Of a stretch of DNA of 64,000 nucleotides, positions 43,356 to 52,367 are shown one piece after another. The notes below the pieces were generated by a model. The model ran no database searches. It was not told where the DNA came from and saw nothing but the letters and a program-made list of their open reading frames with translations. The stretch spans positions 1,054,001 through 1,118,000 of the forward strand of contig NZ_JBMEUF010000001.1 of NCBI RefSeq assembly GCF_048820975.1, in the 5' to 3' direction. The stretch is from Glaciecola sp048820975. GTDB lineage: Bacteria > Pseudomonadota > Gammaproteobacteria > Enterobacterales > Alteromonadaceae. The position numbers and the translations under genes are program-made. The stretch's first letter is position 1. Every line of letters begins with the position of its first letter.

Positions 43356-44312
43356 GTGCGCTTAATTGCTTTATTCACTTTACTCACCATACATCATTTA
43401 TCTTGGTCAATCGATATCATTGCGCACCGGGGTGCATCAGGATACTTACCTGAACACACCAAAGAAGCAACCGTAATGGCGTACATGCAAGGTGCTGATT
43501 ATATAGAACAAGACTTAGTACTAACGAAAGATAATCACCTTGTTGTGCTGCATGACATTCATATCGAAACAGTTACGAATGTTGAGCAAGTATTCCCGCA
43601 GCGAGCTCGAGAAGATGGTCGCTATTACGCGATTGACTTTACCTTAGATGAGCTTCGTCAATTACGCATTCATGAGCGAGAAAGTAGTGAACACAAACGT
43701 GTTTTTGCGTCGCGCTATACAGGCTCGGCTAATTTCACCATTGCTACTTTTAGTGAAATGGTAGAGCTAATTGGCGAACTTAACCGCATGTTCGGAACAA
43801 ATACCGGCTTTTACCCTGAAATTAAAGCACCTGAATGGCATTTGGCTGAAAATAAAAATATTGCAGACGTACTGGTTAAAACACTTAATTCTTTAGAGCT
43901 GAACAATGCGCAGTCTCGTATTTTTGTGCAAAGCTTTGAACCCACTAGCCTACAGTATTTAAAAGATACGCTTAAAATAAAAGTACCGCTTGTCCAACTT
44001 ATAGGGAGCAATGATTGGGGGGAATCAAGCGCTGATTATACGCGGATGCAAACAGAAGAAGGTTTACGAGAAATAGCTAAATATGCGGCGGCTATTGGCC
44101 CGTGGCTACCACAAATTATTTCTGAAGAGGGTTTTAGCGATTTAACAAGTATGGCAAAGCAAGCCGGTTTAAAAGTCCATCCTTATACGTTTAGAATGGA
44201 CGTAATAAATAACGAGAAAAAAGCTGAAGAGCTCTTTACTGCCTTAAAGAAACACGGCATTGATGGACTATTTACTGATCACATCATGCCTTTTATGCAA
44301 ACAAAAGATTAA
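43356..44312 (+). CDS. Glycerophosphodiester phosphodiesterase, GlpQ-like
   Basis: This enzyme hydrolyses glycerophosphodiesters to glycerol-3-phosphate and an alcohol. About 318 residues. IIAHRGASGYLPEHT has the catalytic His-Arg and Glu, EQDLVLTKDNHLVVLHDI the metal-binding residues and second His, and FYPEIKAP the Glu of the barrel. A short hydrophobic leader (RLIALFTLLTIHHLSWS) suggests export to the periplasm like GlpQ. GTG at 43356 lies 9 bases after AAGGA. The gene converges on motY with 1 base between stop codons. Confidence 0.93.
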   Translation: MRLIALFTLLTIHHLSWSIDIIAHRGASGYLPEHTKEATVMAYMQGADYIEQDLVLTKDNHLVVLHDIHIETVTNVEQVFPQRAREDGRYYAIDFTLDELRQLRIHERESSEHKRVFASRYTGSANFTIATFSEMVELIGELNRMFGTNTGFYPEIKAPEWHLAENKNIADVLVKTLNSLELNNAQSRIFVQSFEPTSLQYLKDTLKIKVPLVQLIGSNDWGESSADYTRMQTEEGLREIAKYAAAIGPWLPQIISEEGFSDLTSMAKQAGLKVHPYTFRMDVINNEKKAEELFTALKKHGIDGLFTDHIMPFMQTKD

Positions 44313-44313
44313 A

Positions 44314-45180
44314 TCAAGGCTTACTCATTCGAATAACAACACGCCTGTTCTTTTCCCGTTCAAGTGTGTTGTCATTAGGTGAAGAGTGTCGTTTTTCTCC
44401 ATGCCCTGTCACTTCTATTCGTTCAGGGTTTACGCCCATGCTAGCGAAAAAATCCTTAATTTCGCTAGCTCGTTTTATCGAAAGTTGTTCATTCAACCAG
44501 CTACCGCCGTAACTATCGGTGTAACCGTCAACCAGCACTAGCTCTAGGTCAATATCTTCTTTTAAGTACTCGCCAATCATATCAAGGCGGCTTTGCGAAT
44601 ATTTGCTTAGTTCGCTTGAGTTCTTTTTATAAGAAAGCACGGTATAGGCAATATCATCAAAGCTATAGCGCAACAAATTATCTACGCAGGCGTTAAATTG
44701 GTGATACTCAGGGCTGAAATTACTAGCGTTTAACGAAACCGCAACCGAATCTTGGCTGTTTAGCCAATCTTGATAGTGAATAGTTGGCCAGTAACCTTTC
44801 TCCAACTCCGTTAACATATCCCACGCGGTGGCTTCGGGTAAATCACCATCATATTGTTTGCGAATATCCATGGTGCCTAACTTGCGCTGCATTGCGCCGG
44901 TCATCCAAGTTGGAGGGGTAGAGTAAACGCTAGCGGTATCAAAACGGCTTGGCAAACGCACCATGTCTAAGTTAAATTCTAAATTAAGCTGTTTAGATGC
45001 CTCGGTTATGAACGACGCACGGCCGTAGCCTGGAATATTGTGCTCAAGTTCACAAATGAGCCTTGTTTGCTGGCTAATTTCCCACATAGACGTTTCTACC
45101 GGTGCAGAATACGTCCGCATGCCAGCCTGTGATGCTGAGCTTATCAACACGCCTACCGCCAAAATAATTGTTTTCAACAT
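44314..45180 (-). CDS. motY: Sodium-type flagellar T-ring protein MotY
   Basis: MotY forms, with MotX, the T ring that anchors PomAB stators of sodium-driven polar flagella. The 288-residue protein has a signal peptide cut after SASQA, an N-terminal MotY domain (MRTYSAPVETSMWEISQQT, ASFITEASKQLNLEF) and a C-terminal OmpA-like peptidoglycan-binding domain (LVLVDGYTDSYGGSWLNEQL, RIEVTGHGEKR, NRRVVIRMSKP). The match to Vibrio MotY runs over both domains. It is divergent from rnt, the same pairing as in vibrios. Confidence 0.93.
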   Translation of the reverse strand: MLKTIILAVGVLISSASQAGMRTYSAPVETSMWEISQQTRLICELEHNIPGYGRASFITEASKQLNLEFNLDMVRLPSRFDTASVYSTPPTWMTGAMQRKLGTMDIRKQYDGDLPEATAWDMLTELEKGYWPTIHYQDWLNSQDSVAVSLNASNFSPEYHQFNACVDNLLRYSFDDIAYTVLSYKKNSSELSKYSQSRLDMIGEYLKEDIDLELVLVDGYTDSYGGSWLNEQLSIKRASEIKDFFASMGVNPERIEVTGHGEKRHSSPNDNTLEREKNRRVVIRMSKP

Positions 45181-45295
45181 AGTTTGCCCCTTTAACGCCT
45201 CTTTTATCGGCTTTTTCTGTAAAAGGTTTAGCCATCAAATGCTATCTCATGCATACTATTAGGCGTTAAATAAATCAAAATAAATAAGTGAAGTT

Positions 45296-45931
45296 ATGTC
45301 TGCAACACCCCCTCAGTTAAATCAGCGTTTTCGTGGCTATTTCCCCGTAATTATTGATGTAGAAACCGCAGGCTTCAATGCCCAAAGCGATGCACTTCTT
45401 GAAATTGCGGCAATTACGCTAAAGATGGACGAACATGGAATGCTCACGCCTGATGAATGTTTTCACGAACATGTTGTGCCATTTGAGGATGCCAACATTG
45501 AAAAAGCGGCCATTGAATTTAATGGAATTGACCCCTTCTGTGCGCTGCGCGGTGCTAAAGAAGAAAGCGAAGTGATGAAAGATTTATGCAAGCACATTCG
45601 AAAACTACAAAAACAAGCAGACTGTCAGCGCAGCGTGATTGTGGCGCACAACGCGACGTTTGATCAAAGCTTTGTAAATGCAGCTATTGAACGACAAGGC
45701 ATTAAACGCACGCCCTTCCACCCTTTTGTGTCATTTGACACCACCTCATTAGCGGCCCTTACGCTGGGGCAGACTGTATTAGTAAAAGCATGTGAAGCGG
45801 CTAAAATAGATTTTCAGCAATCACAAGCGCACTCTGCTTTATACGACACGCAAAAAACCGCTGAATTATTTTGCTATATGGTAAATCGTTACCAAAGCCT
45901 TGGTGGTTGGCCGCTTGAACAAAGTGAATAA
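45296..45931 (+). CDS. rnt: Ribonuclease T
   Basis: RNase T is a 3' exonuclease of the DEDDh family that matures tRNA and other stable RNA 3' ends. Its 211 residues contain Exo I IIDVETAGFN (Asp and Glu), Exo II AHNATFDQSFVNAA, and Exo III HSALYDTQKTAELF. RFRGYFPVIIDVET at the start is typical of the family. The gene is divergent from motY with about 115 bases between starts. Confidence 0.97.
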   Translation: MSATPPQLNQRFRGYFPVIIDVETAGFNAQSDALLEIAAITLKMDEHGMLTPDECFHEHVVPFEDANIEKAAIEFNGIDPFCALRGAKEESEVMKDLCKHIRKLQKQADCQRSVIVAHNATFDQSFVNAAIERQGIKRTPFHPFVSFDTTSLAALTLGQTVLVKACEAAKIDFQQSQAHSALYDTQKTAELFCYMVNRYQSLGGWPLEQSE

Positions 45932-45988
45932 AATTTATACGTATATTTTAAAAATAAATAAGTAAAAACACTTGCCTTAAACCTAAAC

Positions 45989-46007
45989 AACAATTATTAT
46001 CATTTGC
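45989..46007. promoter_or_regulatory. Fur-box-like site upstream of bfd
   Basis: Read on the minus strand the 19-mer GCAAATGATAATAATTGTT agrees with the E. coli Fur consensus at 14 of 19 positions, including the central GATAAT. It ends 33 bases before the bfd start, in the promoter region, consistent with iron repression of bfd known in other gammaproteobacteria. Confidence 0.65.
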
Positions 46008-46039
46008 AATAGAGTTAATTGAGTTGAGTGTAAGTATTC

Positions 46040-46234
46040 ATGTTTGTATGTGTATGCCACGGAATTACCGATAAGCAAATTGAAGAAGCTGTTCGCGAGA
46101 ACGGTGTAGGCAACATGCGTGAGCTTAAAAAACAGCTTGGTGTGGGCTCTCAATGTGGCAGCTGTGTGAATATGGCACAAGACATCATTGATATGACCAT
46201 TATTGATGAAAGCTTGTTTAAAGAAGTTTGCTAA
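46040..46234 (+). CDS. bfd: Bacterioferritin-associated ferredoxin
   Basis: Bfd is a small 2Fe-2S protein that reduces bacterioferritin so that stored iron can be released. Its 64 residues begin MFVCVCHGITDKQIEEAV with two cysteines at positions 4 and 6 and have the second pair in GVGSQCGSCV, the BFD-like cluster layout. The upstream Fur-like site suggests induction under iron shortage. It is convergent with grxD; a shared terminator lies between. Confidence 0.95.
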   Translation: MFVCVCHGITDKQIEEAVRENGVGNMRELKKQLGVGSQCGSCVNMAQDIIDMTIIDESLFKEVC

Positions 46235-46260
46235 TTTTCTCTGAATAAATATCAGACATA

Positions 46261-46290
46261 AAAAAACCGAACATGTGTTCGGTTTTTTTT
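46261..46290. terminator. Bidirectional terminator between bfd and grxD
   Basis: AAAAAACCGAACA and TGTTCGGTTTTTT pair around a 2-base centre, with T runs on both strands, between two convergent genes. Confidence 0.9.
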
Positions 46291-46303
46291 ATGTTTGAGT
46301 TTC

Positions 46304-46633
46304 TTACTCCGGCTTATTTTTAGCCGCACTTTCTTTAATCAATTCTTGTAGTTCGCCCTGCTGGAACATTTCCATAATAATGTCACAGCCGCCTACTAAT
46401 TCGCCGTCAACCCAAAGTTGTGGGAAAGTCGGCCAATCTGCATATTTAGGTAATTCGGCGCGAATATCAGGGTTCTGCAGAATATCAACATATGCAAATT
46501 GTTCATTACATGACATCAAAGCCTGTGATGCTTGCGACGAAAACCCGCATGAAGGCAACTTAGGCGAGCCTTTCATGTAAAGTAAGATTGGGTTTTCACT
46601 AATTTGCTCTTTAATTTTATCTATAGTTTCCAT
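46304..46633 (-). CDS. grxD: Monothiol glutaredoxin, Grx4 family
   Basis: Grx4-type glutaredoxins carry and deliver 2Fe-2S clusters and work with BolA proteins. The 109 residues contain the active site SCGFSSQA with the monothiol CGFS, WPTFPQLWVDGELVGGCDI for glutathione binding, and the usual YMKGSPKLP opening. It lies among other iron-related genes, bfd and sodB, which fits its role in iron sensing and cluster supply. Confidence 0.96.
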   Translation of the reverse strand: METIDKIKEQISENPILLYMKGSPKLPSCGFSSQASQALMSCNEQFAYVDILQNPDIRAELPKYADWPTFPQLWVDGELVGGCDIIMEMFQQGELQELIKESAAKNKPE

Positions 46634-46928
46634 GGTGCGCTCGTCTTTAAAAAATGAAATATGGATGTAAATATTGGGTACATATTACAAAATTCAAGGG
46701 TATAACGCACCTAATAGTTGTAATTACGCTATATCATATTGTTTATGTCTTATGTAATATCTTATAGGCACTATATACTTAATAGTGATCCAGATCGGCA
46801 CAATAGTAGAATGAGTTAAGACTACTGTAATTTTAAACCCAAAATAAGATCAGACTTAGGGTTTAAAAATCTGGATTCATCCTCATTTTATAGACTGACA
46901 TTTAATACATAACACATGGAGAATATAC

Positions 46929-47513
46929 ATGGCTTTTGAATTACCTGCGTTACCTTACGAAAAAACAGCTTTAGAACCGCACATTTCTGCTGAAACATTA
47001 GATTTCCACCACGGTAAGCACCATGCAACTTACGTGACTAAATTAAATGGACTAATTGAAGGCACTGATTTAGAAAACAAATCTTTAGAAGAGATTGTTA
47101 AATCTAGTGACGGCGGCGTATTTAATAACGCTGCACAAATTTGGAACCATACTTTTTATTGGAACAGCCTAGCGCCAGATGCTGGCGGCGAACCTACTGG
47201 CGCACTTGCTGATGCAATTAACGCCAAATGGGGTTCGTTTGCAGACTTTAAAGCCGCTTTCAATGATAAGGCAGTTAACAACTTCGGCTCTAGCTGGACT
47301 TGGTTAGTAAAAACAGCTGACGGAAGCTTAGATATTGTTAATACTAGCAATGCTGGCACACCTATTACGCAAGAAGGCGTTACTCCGCTAATTACTGTAG
47401 ATTTATGGGAACATGCTTACTACATTGATTACCGTAACGTTCGTCCTAACTACCTAGAAGGTTTTTGGGCATTAGCTAACTGGGAATTTGCATCAAGCAA
47501 CTTTGCTAGCTAA
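46929..47513 (+). CDS. sodB: Iron superoxide dismutase
   Basis: SodB converts superoxide to hydrogen peroxide and oxygen in the cytoplasm. Length (194) matches E. coli. Metal ligands are the His in HGKHHATYV, the His in QIWNHTFYW, and Asp and His in VDLWEHAYYIDYRN. AALGGEP-type residues and the pattern SLAPDAGGEPTGAL indicate the iron rather than manganese subclass. GGAG lies about 7 bases before the ATG. It is monocistronic, with a strong terminator downstream. Confidence 0.97.
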   Translation: MAFELPALPYEKTALEPHISAETLDFHHGKHHATYVTKLNGLIEGTDLENKSLEEIVKSSDGGVFNNAAQIWNHTFYWNSLAPDAGGEPTGALADAINAKWGSFADFKAAFNDKAVNNFGSSWTWLVKTADGSLDIVNTSNAGTPITQEGVTPLITVDLWEHAYYIDYRNVRPNYLEGFWALANWEFASSNFAS

Positions 47514-47543
47514 GCTTTTTGTTAACTAACAGCCGTTAGTAAT

Positions 47544-47582
47544 AAAAAAACGCGAACTTCTTATGAAGATTCGCGTTTTTTA
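47544..47582. terminator. Terminator after sodB, probably bidirectional
   Basis: AAAAAACGCGAA pairs with TTCGCGTTTTTT, with an inner CTTC/GAAG stem. T runs occur on both strands and the next gene converges, so both transcripts may end here. Confidence 0.88.
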
Positions 47583-47613
47583 TTGCCTAATGTTTAAAAG
47601 CGTCTAACTTAAG

Positions 47614-48513
47614 TTATCTCGGGCACACCATTGCAATCATACTTTCATCGGGTGATATAGCGATTCTAGATACCCCCTCTTGGCAAGCCTTTTCATTTAT
47701 AGAAATAGCTTCCCACTTTTCAAAAGGTTGTAATTTGTTGTTTTGTTCTATAATTTTACGCGCATATACATTACTTCCATCACTGGTAAATGCATAACCT
47801 GAAGGGCTTAGTGCGTAATAGTCAGTGTTAGCAGGCAACTGCGCAACTCGGCGGGTTTTGCCTGTTTCTTGGTTATAAGCCTTTAGCCAATGTCCTTCTT
47901 CACTTGTTCGTGAATACAAATACCAATTGCTGTGCTTATAACGAACTAAACTGGCACCAATATTACTATCTATTAATTTGGCCGCTTGTTTAGGGTCGTT
48001 TGCGGCCGCTAATTGCAGGGTATGTGGTTCACCTAGCACAAATAAAAGTAAACTCTGTTCATTAAGCCAAACATGGTAGCCAACAGGCTCAATTTTACTG
48101 GCTAAATGCGTAAGCGCTTTACCTTGCATGTTAAGGGCCCAAAGTTCTTGTAAGCCACTCTCATTTACGCGAATAACAGAAAATAAATCTTGATTCGGCA
48201 TAGGCGTGGGCGAATATTCACTTTGCGGGCTCTGCGATAAGTTTTTATGCTCACCCGTGGCGATTGAAAACGAAAAAACATCCATTTGCTCTTCGCTACT
48301 AATCATTTGTGTATAAAACAAATTTTCATTAGTAAAAAAGTAAGGTTGATTAGTATAGGCATCAGTGTCAGTAATGCGCACTAAATCACTTATTTCAACT
48401 TTATTTTCAGTTTGCAACTTTCCTAAATATAAATCACTCGCGTCTTGTGCAAATACAGACGTTTGCATGAACAATAGCGAAATAAATCCAAAGGAAGTAA
48501 TGACTTTTTTCAT
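47614..48513 (-). CDS. Exported beta-propeller-like protein of unknown function
   Basis: This protein of 299 residues has a signal peptide (ITSFGFISLLFMQTSVFAQ). The rest shows repeated blade-like segments, such as PMPNQDLFSVIRVNESGLQE and IAISPDESMIAMVCPR, as in TolB/PD40-type propellers. No catalytic residues are recognised. It starts 7 bases after the aroC stop, so it is the last gene of an aroC-containing unit; a link to chorismate metabolism is not implied. Confidence 0.7.
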   Translation of the reverse strand: MKKVITSFGFISLLFMQTSVFAQDASDLYLGKLQTENKVEISDLVRITDTDAYTNQPYFFTNENLFYTQMISSEEQMDVFSFSIATGEHKNLSQSPQSEYSPTPMPNQDLFSVIRVNESGLQELWALNMQGKALTHLASKIEPVGYHVWLNEQSLLLFVLGEPHTLQLAAANDPKQAAKLIDSNIGASLVRYKHSNWYLYSRTSEEGHWLKAYNQETGKTRRVAQLPANTDYYALSPSGYAFTSDGSNVYARKIIEQNNKLQPFEKWEAISINEKACQEGVSRIAISPDESMIAMVCPR

Positions 48514-48519
48514 AAATGG

Positions 48520-49626
48520 CTACTTTTCAGCTCGTTGCGCTGGAATAATAGGTGTGATTGAATTTACATCACTATTTTGCCCACGGTGGCGTAACAAGTG
48601 GTCCATTAAAACTAAGGCTAACATGGCCTCAGCAATGGGCACTGCGCGAATACCTACGCAAGGATCATGCCGCCCCTTTGTAATAATTTCTGCGCTCTTA
48701 CCTTCTACATCCACCGTTTGGCCTGAAATACTAATACTAGACGTTGGCTTCAGGGCCATATGTACTAGCACTTCTTGACCCGTTGAAATACCACCTAACA
48801 CGCCACCGGCATGATTCGTATGGAAACCATCAGGAGATATTTCGTCACGGTGATCTGTGCCTTTTTGGGTAACGCAGTCAAAGCCATCTCCTACTTCAAC
48901 TCCTTTTACCGCATTTATGCCCATCATGGCGTGTGCGATGTCTGCATCTAAACGATCAAACACCGGTTCACCTAAACCAACTGGCACATTAGTAGCCGAT
49001 ACAGAAACTTTTGCGCCTACTGAATTGCCCTCTTTCTTTAATGCTCTCATGTATTCCTCAAGGGCATCTAATTTAGAAGCATCGGGGCAAAAGAAAGGAT
49101 TTGTATTGGTAATTTCGTGATCTACCGTATCAATTGAAATTGGCCCTAATTGTGAAATGTAGCCGCGTATTTCAATTCCATAAGTTTGCTTTAAGAATTT
49201 TTTAGCGATTCCACCGGCGGCAACTCTCACCGCAGTTTCACGCGCTGATGACCTACCACCACCACGGAAATCACGCATACCAAATTTCTGTTGGTATGTG
49301 TAGTCAGCATGCCCTGGTCTAAAACTGCCTTGAATTTTTGAATAATCTTGGCTGCGTTGGTCAGTGTTTTTGATCAGAAGACCAATGGATGTACCGGTCG
49401 TTACGCCGTTAAACACACCAGAAAGAATTTGTACTTCATCGGCCTCGCGGCGCGCGGTAGTAAATTGAGAAGTGCCCGGTTTTCTTCTATCTAAGTCAAC
49501 TTGTAAATCTTCTTCTGTTAACTCAAGCCCTGGAGGGCAGCCATCAACCACTCCGCCTATAGCTATACCATGGCTTTCACCAAAAGTAGTTAAGGTAAAC
49601 AATTTACCAAAGGTATTTCCCGACAT
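48520..49626 (-). CDS. aroC: Chorismate synthase
   Basis: AroC makes chorismate from 5-enolpyruvylshikimate-3-phosphate, with reduced FMN as cofactor, as the last step of the shikimate pathway. Its 368 residues start GNTFGKLFTLTTFGESHG (family signature 1), contain GMRDFRGGGRSSARETAVRV (signature 2), and end with RHDPCVGIRAVPIAEAM (signature 3). prmB lies 10 bases upstream in the same direction, the gene order seen in many gammaproteobacteria. Confidence 0.98.
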   Translation of the reverse strand: MSGNTFGKLFTLTTFGESHGIAIGGVVDGCPPGLELTEEDLQVDLDRRKPGTSQFTTARREADEVQILSGVFNGVTTGTSIGLLIKNTDQRSQDYSKIQGSFRPGHADYTYQQKFGMRDFRGGGRSSARETAVRVAAGGIAKKFLKQTYGIEIRGYISQLGPISIDTVDHEITNTNPFFCPDASKLDALEEYMRALKKEGNSVGAKVSVSATNVPVGLGEPVFDRLDADIAHAMMGINAVKGVEVGDGFDCVTQKGTDHRDEISPDGFHTNHAGGVLGGISTGQEVLVHMALKPTSSISISGQTVDVEGKSAEIITKGRHDPCVGIRAVPIAEAMLALVLMDHLLRHRGQNSDVNSITPIIPAQRAEK

Positions 49627-49635
49627 CCTAATTCC

Positions 49636-50598
49636 TTATTCTAAATTTTCTAACAACTGCGCTTGGGCATCGAGTTGTGCTTTATTAATCGCAAATATTC
49701 CACTGCCGCCTTGGCTAAGTTCGCACCAATGTACCTTAAGTTCTGCAAACCTGTCAGCGAAATTCACTTCACTGTTGCCAACCTCAACAAACAACCAAGC
49801 ATTTTCATTCATATGTTTAGACGCTGATTTAAGCAATTGCAGGGTTAAATCAAGGCCATCTTCGCCTGAAGCGAGCGCTAGCTCAGGTTCGTGATGATAT
49901 TCGCGTGGAAGATCGTCCATATCTTCAGCATCTACGTAAGGCGGGTTTACCACTAATAAGTCATACTTTTGCTCACCTAAATTAGAGAATAAGTCTGACT
50001 GCATAGGAAACACACGTTCATCAAGTTGGTAAGACGCTATATTAAACGAGGCAACGTCAAGTGCATCGCTGTCAATATCAACGGCATCTACTTGAGCCTC
50101 TTCAAATGCAAACGCTAAAGCTATAGCTATACATCCACCACCTGTACACATATCAAGAATAGTGGGATTTTCTGGTAATGATACGTAGTCGCTGAATTTA
50201 TTCGCAATAAGCTCAGCAAAGGGTGAGCGCGGTATTAACACGCGTTCATCAACAAAAAATGGCATACCCGCAAACCATGCTTGCTGCGTCAAATAAGGTA
50301 AGGGAAGGCCTTCTTCACAGCGCGTTTTTATCCACGACAAAATGGTAGCTCGCTCGTCATGAGTTAGGGTGCATGGGTAAAACACGGCTTGTTCTTGTGG
50401 GCTAATGTCTAAAGGTAAGGCCAAAGCACTGAAAACTAAGCGGTGTGCCTCTTGCCATGGGTTTTCAGTACCATGGCCAAAATACACATCATGCTGGTTA
50501 AACTCACTCATCGCAAATCGAATATAGTCGATAATACTATGCAGTTGATGACTTAACTCTTGAACATTATTAAAACGGGATGGGGCTAATTCAGCCAT
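49636..50598 (-). CDS. prmB: Ribosomal protein L3 N5-glutamine methyltransferase
   Basis: PrmB methylates a glutamine in ribosomal protein L3 using S-adenosylmethionine. It has 320 residues. ILDMCTGGGCIAIALA is the SAM-binding loop and VVNPPYVDAEDMDDLPREY has the catalytic NPPY; the acidic run after it distinguishes PrmB from PrmC. The N-terminal segment VYFGHGTENPWQEAHRLV is also PrmB-like. It is cotranscribed with aroC. Confidence 0.96.
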   Translation of the reverse strand: MAELAPSRFNNVQELSHQLHSIIDYIRFAMSEFNQHDVYFGHGTENPWQEAHRLVFSALALPLDISPQEQAVFYPCTLTHDERATILSWIKTRCEEGLPLPYLTQQAWFAGMPFFVDERVLIPRSPFAELIANKFSDYVSLPENPTILDMCTGGGCIAIALAFAFEEAQVDAVDIDSDALDVASFNIASYQLDERVFPMQSDLFSNLGEQKYDLLVVNPPYVDAEDMDDLPREYHHEPELALASGEDGLDLTLQLLKSASKHMNENAWLFVEVGNSEVNFADRFAELKVHWCELSQGGSGIFAINKAQLDAQAQLLENLE

Positions 50599-50747
50599 TT
50601 ACTTTTATACTCACTTCGCCTTAGTTAATCACTATATGTACTGCTAGCAACTTGCTTGAAAAATTAATTGCCAATATGCATGCATACGAGTGTACGAACT
50701 GGGTATAATAACTAAATTAACATGACTTTTCTTTTAAAAATAAGCGA

Positions 50748-51296
50748 ATGAATAAAAAAACCGATGAAGACAGCGGGTTTGCCGCTTTATTTAAAGATGC
50801 GAAGCCTGTTGTTTACGACAAATACATACCCACGCGCAAAGAAAAGCACCTTACCAAGTTACAAAAATCAGATTCGCCAAACAATAGTAAACGCCAGCAA
50901 TTGGCTAGCGTGGCACTTTCAGACGAATATCAAGCTCATTGGCCGCACAATAAGCCGCTCTCTTATTTAAAAAACAACGAAGCTGAATCAAAAGACGCAC
51001 TTAAAAAGCTCAAAATGGGCCACATTCCACCTGATATAGAAATTGACCTACATGGCCTAAGTTCACGCCAAGCTAAAGAAGAGATAATAGCAGTAATATT
51101 TGAGGCTAAACAACGTCATTACCCGTGCGTAAATATTATCCACGGCCACGGTAGTGGCGTACTAAAGCAAAAGATTCCCAACTGGCTAGTTCAGCACCAA
51201 GACGTGATTGGCTTTATTCAAGCCCCAAAAGCTTTTGGTGGAAAAGCTGGCTTACTCGTATTAATCAATGTTGATTTTATTGAGCACAAGCTTTAA
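50748..51296 (+). CDS. smrB: Smr-domain endonuclease SmrB (ribosome rescue)
   Basis: SmrB cuts mRNA at collided ribosomes and so starts ribosome rescue. The 182-residue protein has a basic, flexible N-terminal hook of about 90 residues, with PTRKEKHLTKLQK, and a C-terminal Smr domain: EIDLHGLSSRQAKEEI (DLHGL motif) and IIHGHGSGVLKQKIPNWL. The length is that of the E. coli protein (YfcN). It is divergent from prmB, the same neighbour as in E. coli. Confidence 0.95.
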   Translation: MNKKTDEDSGFAALFKDAKPVVYDKYIPTRKEKHLTKLQKSDSPNNSKRQQLASVALSDEYQAHWPHNKPLSYLKNNEAESKDALKKLKMGHIPPDIEIDLHGLSSRQAKEEIIAVIFEAKQRHYPCVNIIHGHGSGVLKQKIPNWLVQHQDVIGFIQAPKAFGGKAGLLVLINVDFIEHKL

Positions 51297-51343
51297 CAAG
51301 CGCTGGGACTAGCTCTAAAATAAGGGCTGCCTAACAATCTATT

Positions 51344-51466
51344 TTATAAATCTTCTTTTACATTGTGTAAAAATAAATAAACGTAGTAAGCGCATATAGA
51401 ACAAACAACAAAAATACCAAGAATTGAGCCCCAAGCAACGGGGTCTGAAAGTAATAAGTCCAACAT
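51344..51466 (-). CDS. DUF3149 small membrane protein
   Basis: A 40-residue single-span membrane protein: MLDLLLSDPVAWGSILGI leads into one helix and the tail is YVYLFLHNVKEDL. This LLFSDPVGL-type opening defines DUF3149, small proteins of unknown role in gammaproteobacteria. The ATG at 51466 has AAAGGTGA 5 bases upstream. The frame extends to 51553, but the extra residues look non-coding. Confidence 0.8.
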   Translation of the reverse strand: MLDLLLSDPVAWGSILGIFVVCSICAYYVYLFLHNVKEDL

Positions 51467-51632
51467 AATATTCACCTTTGAGTTAATGTAAGTAGCGTTA
51501 ACTGATGAGTAAATATTAGTTGAAAATAGATTTTCGAAGATGATCTTGATCAATTTTTTCGTTAGCTAAAACCCTTAAGCACTCGGTTTATTGAGCTAAA
51601 TCAATTTTTATGACGTTTCCCCATTTGCTTTG

Positions 51633-52259
51633 TTACTTAAACAGGCGAATAAACCAGTTATCATCTAAGTCATCTTCACACGTTTTAAGTTGTGCAGCAT
51701 AGCGCCTTGAACGAGCGTCAACTTTGTTCGCTACTTTTACCAACCATGCTTTTTTGCGGTAAGACTTTCTTTTATAACCACCCCAGCCTTCATGATAATT
51801 TAGGTATTGTGCGCCTGCATCCCATTTAGATATTTTATTTATTTTGTGAGTTTTACTTATAAACCAGCCCATAAAATCAATAGCATCTTCAAAATCGGTA
51901 CGGTCAGAGAACATGCTGCCAGCTTCTTTTTTGTAATCGTTCCAAGTCATGGTTTTGGCTTGGGCGTATCCATAGGCAGAACTTACCCTGCCCCACGGAA
52001 TCAGTCCAAACATGACGTAATCGCGTGGGGGTAGTGCATCGTGGCGAAAAGAGCTTTCTTGATACATCATTGCCATAGGTACATGAATGGGCACCCCCCA
52101 TTTTTCACGCATATCGGCCGCGGCATCATACCAGCTATCTTTTTCTTCAAAAATACGGCATAAATTTTCACGTTCAGTGGGCTGCGTTGTTGCGCAAGCA
52201 CTCAAAAATCCGCATACAACTAAACAAATTGAAAAATGTTTGAATTTATTTAAAAACAT
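51633..52259 (-). CDS. Lytic transglycosylase-like lipoprotein
   Basis: This outer-membrane lipoprotein of 208 residues has the lipobox LSACA near residue 21 and an SLT-type lysozyme fold. MAMMYQESSFRHDALPP has the catalytic Glu of the ES motif, followed by SSAYGYAQAKTMTW (GYAQ) and AQYLNYHEGWGGY. It should cut peptidoglycan strands non-hydrolytically. The close-packed Tyr/Trp pattern resembles EtgA/SLT-1 relatives in Alteromonadales. It seems monocistronic. Confidence 0.88.
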   Translation of the reverse strand: MFLNKFKHFSICLVVCGFLSACATTQPTERENLCRIFEEKDSWYDAAADMREKWGVPIHVPMAMMYQESSFRHDALPPRDYVMFGLIPWGRVSSAYGYAQAKTMTWNDYKKEAGSMFSDRTDFEDAIDFMGWFISKTHKINKISKWDAGAQYLNYHEGWGGYKRKSYRKKAWLVKVANKVDARSRRYAAQLKTCEDDLDDNWFIRLFK

Positions 52260-52324
52260 AATGAACTAATCTCAAGTACGTCGCTCTTACTAATGTGTGT
52301 TAATTATTTCCCTAAGTGTGTATT

Positions 52325-52355
52325 GCCTGATGCCTTTTGCATCAGGCTTTTTTTT
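52325..52355 (+). terminator. Plus-strand terminator without an obvious plus-strand gene
   Basis: GCCTGATGC and GCATCAGGC form a perfect 9-pair stem around CTTTT, followed by eight T on the plus strand. On the minus strand no T run follows, so it is not a good terminator for gshA. The nearest upstream plus-strand gene is smrB, a kilobase away. Confidence 0.8.
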
Positions 52356-52367
52356 GCCTATAACTTG

